A stretch of 64,000 bases of DNA, taken from the NCBI GenBank assembly GCA_025603075.1, contig MU626337.1:1-64000 (forward strand). Direction: 5' to 3'. Positions 59,175-64,000 of the stretch are shown here, in pieces; within the stretch, counting starts at the first letter, position 1; each line of letters opens with the position of its first letter. A model generated the notes under the pieces. The model saw only the letters and a list, made by a program, of their open reading frames with translations. It did not search any database and had not been told where the DNA came from. The position numbers and the translations under genes were made by a program. The DNA comes from Neoconidiobolus thromboides FSU 785. Taxonomy: Eukaryota; Entomophthoromycota; Entomophthoromycetes; Entomophthorales; Neoconidiobolaceae.

Positions 59175-59275
59175 ATATGGGAGTGTTTTTTTTGACTTCA
59201 TTATTTTTTCCATTTTTAAGCGCTATAAGCAGAAAAGTTAGTAAAATTCTTAAATACAAAAATACATCCCCATAT
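59175..59275 (-). mobile_element. GGGGATG foldback MITE, reverse
   Basis: Copy starting GGGAGTG after ATAT and ending CATCCCC before ATAT. A small deletion follows the centre AAGCGCTATAAGCAG. It forms an opposite-orientation neighbour of the copy 167 bp to its left. Confidence 0.9.
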
Positions 59276-60437
59276 ATAGTTAATAAGTTCCAGGAATTTC
59301 CTTTTAAAATTTTATCAAAAGTTTGAAGTTTGAATATGATCATATTTCTAGACTTTTACTCCGCTCGTTTAAATTATAAGAAAACGTTTAGATAACTGTT
59401 TATAAATTGCCTTAATTTATCTAGCTACCGCTAGTTCATCACCGACATTATATTTAATCTGTAATAGAGAATGCTTAACATTATTTAAACTTTTGCTTAA
59501 CTTTAAATCATAGATGTTTTTCATTTCTAACAATTTTTGCCCTTGCTACTAGTTTTGTATATTAAAATTAAGTGAATCAAAACAATTCATTTAAATTAGT
59601 CTCATTACTAGTATAGTAGCATATATCTCGTGTCATTGTTATTGACACCTTTACATTCGACGGCTAATATGGTTAATAGATCATGAATTATATTGTAACA
59701 ACTTATAAAACTTATTATTATTTAATCCCAGAAATCAAAAATTAATTAATTAATATTGACATCAAAGTTCATATAATCGAAGCTTATGAATTATAACAAT
59801 TAATTGACCGCAAGAAGGGAACCCTATAAGGTATTGATATATGGCAACTAAATTCATTTTTATTACTTAAAAGAAAGTAATTTATTAATTATTAAGTTTT
59901 GTTACAACTATTGATAAATTTTAATAGAAGGAAATTTTTGTTAATATAGGTGTTATAAAGAAAATTTTTTAGAACTCAGATTTTTAAAATTTAGGTATAA
60001 AAGGAAAACTGTCTAACTGAGTAATAAATTGGCTTAAAGAACGTGATTTCTAGGTTATCGCTTCATAGCTTGGAACCATATTTTTATTCAACTTACCTTT
60101 GATTTGATGCTAATTATAACTCCTAAATTTAACCAACCATCAAGATCTTTAAATTCCGTTTTGCCCAATCATGCATTGTTTTTAGGGTATTAGAATTACC
60201 CCAAACTGAGTAAATGAAGAGGAACTCAAAGTTTGACTTTGTGTAGAATTAGGCTTTTAAATTATAAAATTTCTTCATTTCATAATAAACAATTCATCTT
60301 TTTTATTTATATTAGAGATCTATCTATCATCTACCAATATAATAAAATCAATATATAAATTTAGGTCTCCACAATTTAAAATTGACTATTAATCTCAACT
60401 CAAGCTTGCTCTTTATAATAAGAGTTATCGAGTTAAC
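59276..60437. other. intergenic, nothing seen
   Basis: No gene, RNA or repeat supported. Confidence 0.5.
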
Positions 60438-61802
60438 ATGTCTTTACTTAATAAATTTGTAAGCCTTTTTCTATTACCAAAATGTTAATATTAACAACAA
60501 TTAGAATTCTTTATCTAAATGGGTAAAATTATCAATAATATCCTCTTTTTTGCAAATATTAGTTATTTGCAGTTTGGAAGGAGTAATATTTGAGTTCGTT
60601 TATCGTTATACAAGTACAATTCCAGCTTCCCCTTCAAATAGTGAAGGAGATAGTGAAAGAAAACAGGCAGAGAGAAACTTTAAGGCTTTACCTACTTACT
60701 TTAGTTTATTTTTATTCGCACAATTCTTTCAATTCATACTATGTGTTGATGCTGTAAGTTCTTATTAATTTTGTGATATTTTCTAATCATTCTTTTAGGC
60801 ACTATATCAAAATACAATCCAAATTTCAATGTTAGCACTGTTTAATTTCTTACTTTTATTTTATGCATGTACCCAATTATACCAAACAACTAGTTTAAAA
60901 GAGAATATTAAGATGATACTACAACAAAAATTAGATGAGCTACCGAGTACAGCCACAATCATCAATTTGGAAATAAGTATAATAGTCATTTTAGTATTAT
61001 TTGCAACCTCATTTGCTTTTGTTGCTTATAAACTTTATCAAGAATATGGATGGAATTTATACAAACGTATTGGGGCTGATTTACAATTGAAAAGTAAATA
61101 TACATCAATAATAATATGATAAATGATAACATTTGGTTAGGAATGTTTATGGTCTACCACGTTTTTGTAATGATATTAAAATTTGATATTTTATTTTTTA
61201 TATCATTTTCAACACAGTATCTCGTACTCGTTATTTACCCTGATAAGAACCTTTCATCTGATTTTATAGTACATCTCACTGTTTCATTAGCTATTTGTAT
61301 TGTATTGTCCTCTCTTGCATTTTGGTCGGTAAGTATAAGTAAACTATTTTTTAAATTAGTACTAAAAGTGATACTTAGGTACGTACCGAAAGTAAATATG
61401 GAATAGCTGCATTTGCAGTTGGATGTATAGGGGTTTTGGGATACTTTATTAGTAAGTTATATGATATTTATCTAAAAGAAAACGAATCAGAGCGTGCGAG
61501 GAGGTTTGGATCATCCAAGATAACTCTAACTGTATTTATAACTTTTTGTATATTATTTTCAATAGTAATTTTATTTAATTACAATTTCATCAAATAGTAA
61601 CAATTTTTTAGCTGACGGTAATTGGTTCTATATTTTGCTATCGTAATTTCGGCCGTGGACTCAAAGATATAAGTAATAAATTTTTAATATTTATTTTTAT
61701 ACATATTTATTTTTGAGTTTAGTTAATAACAATCATCATGGCAAACTACTTCCAGATGAAAGAGCAAATACACGTAGTAATTCTAGATGGTCTTTAGATT
61801 AG
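60438..61802 (+). CDS. UPF0658 Golgi apparatus membrane protein
   Basis: Multipass fungal membrane protein of the family localised to Golgi in fission yeast; its biochemical role is unknown. Seven exons: 60438..60458, 60505..60753, 60799..61093, 61141..61328, 61379..61564, 61612..61672 and 61723..61802. They sum to 1080 nt (359 residues). The first exon is 21 nt (MSLLNKF). Family blocks are clear: LPTYFSLFLFAQFFQFIL, NTIQISMLALFNFLLLF, KLYQEYGWNLYKRIGADLQL, ILKFDILFFISFSTQYLV, VRTESKYGIAAFAVG and RNFGRGLK. The hydrophilic C-terminus ends SNSRWSLD. About seven membrane segments are visible. The late introns were placed to restore the conserved RNFGRGLK block, which a simple open-frame reading would lose. 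Confidence 0.9.
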
Positions 61803-62565
61803 AAAGCTCCAAAATTTCAATTGAGTATTAGAATGCATAAATATTCAGATGGGACTTATTTTTAATATACACAACTAATTTATATAAGTGAGGTTATGGA
61901 ACAGTAATACTCGAATTTAGTTTGCTATTTATTGTTGATATTATTTTTTAAATTCTTAAATAGTGGGAAACATTAATCAAATACATTTTTTTATAATAAA
62001 GTAGTTTAAATAATAGTAATTACAGTATTTTAGTTTTAGTTTTAAATTCAATATAATGTTGTTAAGTAAAATGTACTTTTTATAGATATTAGTTGTATTT
62101 GAAATAATTAAATAATATTATCATAAAATCATAATAAATTATTAATAAGAATGAAAAAAGATAACCAATAACTAATAACGTCCTTTTTGACCTATCATCC
62201 CCTCCTGATCTTGATAATTTCATCTCTATTAACTGGATTAAACATGAAGCCTCAATGATCTTTAAACTCAAGGAATAGTTAAATATAACATAAAATTAAA
62301 CCTGATTTTACCATGAATCAATGTTAAATATAGTCTAAATTTAAAATTTTATTGCTTATTAAATTGTTCAATAATTAAAAATGATGAATCATCCTATTTT
62401 ATTCAAGTTTCAGTTATTTCAGGCATGATAAAAATATAATACAATTTTAATATACTTTATTTCTATATTGTTTCTATATTGTTTTAGCTTTATTATAAAA
62501 AACTCTAATGAGTTTCTCATTTTATGTTATACTTTTTTACTGACTATCGTTTGAAAATAAAAAAC
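61803..62565. other. intergenic, nothing seen
   Basis: Region between two convergent genes; AT-rich, with no supported feature. Confidence 0.5.
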
Positions 62566-63570
62566 TTAATCATCTGATTCATTTTCGTCTAACTCATTCT
62601 CTTCTGATTCATCTTCATCAGAGCCACTTTCTTCCGATTTACTTTCATTTGACTCGTTATCTTCCGATTCATTATCTTCTGATTCATCATCTTCTTGGTC
62701 AGTTTCTTCATCTTTACCAAAGAAACTATCATTATTAATATTACCTTTGGGTTCTTCAGTTTCTAATAATCTCGTTTAAATTTTATCTTATAACAATTCA
62801 ATGATTTTACCTTTAATAGAATCAGTAGTAATATCATCTTTTTTAGAAAATGTGGTGCTATTAGCTGCTTTTTTGGGAAGTTTTCCTTCCAAAACTTGTA
62901 ATTTAATTTGCTCTCGAATCTCTGTTTTTCTAATATCTGACTTTGTCCCAGATTGATCTTCAGCTGCATTATTTGGATATAAAGAAATGTATTTTTCAGT
63001 CATAGGGAAGTGCTAAGATGATAAGACTTTGATTCTAAAAAGATAACTAAAAACTTACTAAAATATAGTTCAAGTCAACATTAGCTTCAAGTAATTCTAA
63101 CTCTAATGATCCTTTTTTATCATCATCATCTATTTCCATTAATTCTTTTTCTATCTTTTTGATTTTCCTTTCTACTTTCTTCTTTTCAAAGAACATTACC
63201 ATCTTATATTTATCTCTGTTTTCTTTGAGCTTCTTTTCTAACTCGCTTTCTTCTATTTGAATTTGTAATGCTTTGAGTTTACGTTCCATTTCCACTTTGA
63301 CTTGGGTACTCAAGTTAGGCTGAATATTGATATTAATTCAAAATGAAAAGAAAAATTAAGTACCTTTTTTAAAAGTCGAATGGTATCTCTTAAACTCTTT
63401 TTGAGGTTTTTAGCCTTAGTAACAGCTTCGGTATTTTCACCATTTAGTTTTTTGAATGATTGATGCTTTGGTTTTGAATCTGCTTCATCCTTTTGTTCAA
63501 CTTGTGGCTTTTTTCTCTTAGCTATTGGGGTCCTGTTAGCATTGCTATTATCTATTCTTTTATTTACCAT
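62566..63570 (-). CDS. EFG1: rRNA-processing protein EFG1
   Basis: Nucleolar protein needed for early 18S rRNA maturation (SSU processome). Four exons: 63364..63570, 63059..63319, 62811..63012 and 62566..62762. They sum to 867 nt (288 residues). The N-terminus is basic (MVNKRIDNSNANRTPIAKRK). The family core begins with KSLRDTIRLLKK at the first exon boundary and continues as a coiled, Lys/Glu-rich helix (RKLKALQIQIEESELEKK). YKMVMFFEKKKVERKIKKI, DLNYIL and TEKYISLYPN follow, all typical of EFG1. The C-terminal exon is a long acidic Asp/Glu/Ser tail ending NESDD. It fits nucleolar localisation. It shares its pathway with RRP5 about 10 kb away. Confidence 0.92.
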
Positions 63571-64000
63571 TTTAAAACTGAATCGAATTTAGTTAAAAAA
63601 TAATTGTAATAGAAGTTTCGAAAATTAGAGTTTACAATTTTATATAAAAATTAACACAATGCTTTTGCATGAAACATTAGCTTTTCCAGGATGTATATGT
63701 TTTACAAGTTAACTCATTTTTAAAAGACAATAAATTATTTATAAGTTTTAACAAGATACTCGTAATATTCATATATAAGCTCTATTGGTTCATATATCTA
63801 ATATAAACTCTAAATGTCTTTATCTCAAATCAAATAACTATTAGCACTTATCCAGTATATTTTTCAGAATAACTTGAAGTTATAAAGGGTATGAACTTCA
63901 AGAACGTTATTTCAAATTGATATATAATATACACTACCAAAGCTTTATTATTTTTTAATTACTTTTTAAAGTATGGATGAGTAGTTTTTTTGTCTCATCA
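63571..64000. other. intergenic, possible MITE cut by the window edge
   Basis: The last 30 bases (GTATGGATGAGTAG then TTTTTTTGTCTCATCA) resemble a reverse-orientation start of the GGGGATG family running off the window end. Otherwise nothing is seen. Confidence 0.35.

Noticed and set aside
62089-62271. Minus-strand open frame of 60 codons
   Set aside because: No recognisable motif; lies between two convergent genes.

Overview
The window looks like nuclear DNA of an early-diverging filamentous fungus. It is very AT-rich by eye. Genes carry many short GT-AG introns of about 38-96 bp, and the proteins are fungal in kind: Dicer, RRP5, EFG1, V-ATPase subunit d, a UPF0658 Golgi membrane protein, small HSP and prenylcysteine oxidase. 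A class A (rhodopsin-like) seven-helix receptor, rare in fungi but known to be expanded in Conidiobolus (Entomophthorales), together with the base composition, makes a Conidiobolus-like fungus my best guess. That identification is inference.

Layout. 0-1.4 kb: complete six-exon VMA6 (minus). 1.4-11 kb: accessory region with two copies of an unrecognised KKKKK-leader paralog family, a broken aldo-keto reductase, a transposase remnant, a 464-bp LTR-like element and several short foldback elements. 11-15.7 kb: complete four-exon Dicer (minus). 15.8-26 kb: a second accessory region with a transposase relic split by a foldback element, the third paralog, N/F/Y-rich relics and a broken Ser/Thr-rich secreted protein. 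27-41.9 kb: GPCR, Hsp20, an unknown Ser-rich protein, tRNA-Gly(UCC), an IQ-motif protein and a stand-alone RNPC3-like (minor spliceosome 65K) middle domain. 42.3-43.9 kb: Tyr/Ser-rich secreted repeat protein with a 442-base assembly gap. 46.7-52.7 kb: RRP5. 53-55.7 kb: prenylcysteine oxidase plus a relic of a tandem copy. 56-60 kb: gene-free, with a second 464-bp element. 60.4-61.8 kb: seven-exon UPF0658 gene. 62.6-63.6 kb: four-exon EFG1.

The most distinctive structure is a family of 26 recognisable copies (about 100 bp each) of a quasi-palindromic element that starts GGGGATG, ends CATCCCC, has AGCGCT at its centre and is flanked by 4-bp duplications (mostly ATAT, also ATTT and AGAT). One copy splits a transposase frame, and removing it with one ATAT restores the frame exactly, which fixes the duplication at 4 bp. 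Copies also occur head-to-head and nested. The two 464-bp elements (TGTGAAAT...ATTTCACA) carry the same kinds of duplication, ATAT and ATTT.

Functional links are few, as expected for a eukaryotic chromosome. RRP5 and EFG1 both act in early 40S ribosome maturation. Dicer implies RNA silencing in a genome with abundant transposon debris. VMA6 and UPF0658 are endomembrane housekeeping genes. Exon coordinates were worked out by hand from reading frames, splice signals and family conservation. Every multi-exon CDS below sums to a whole number of codons, except the IQ-motif gene, where one junction stays unresolved.
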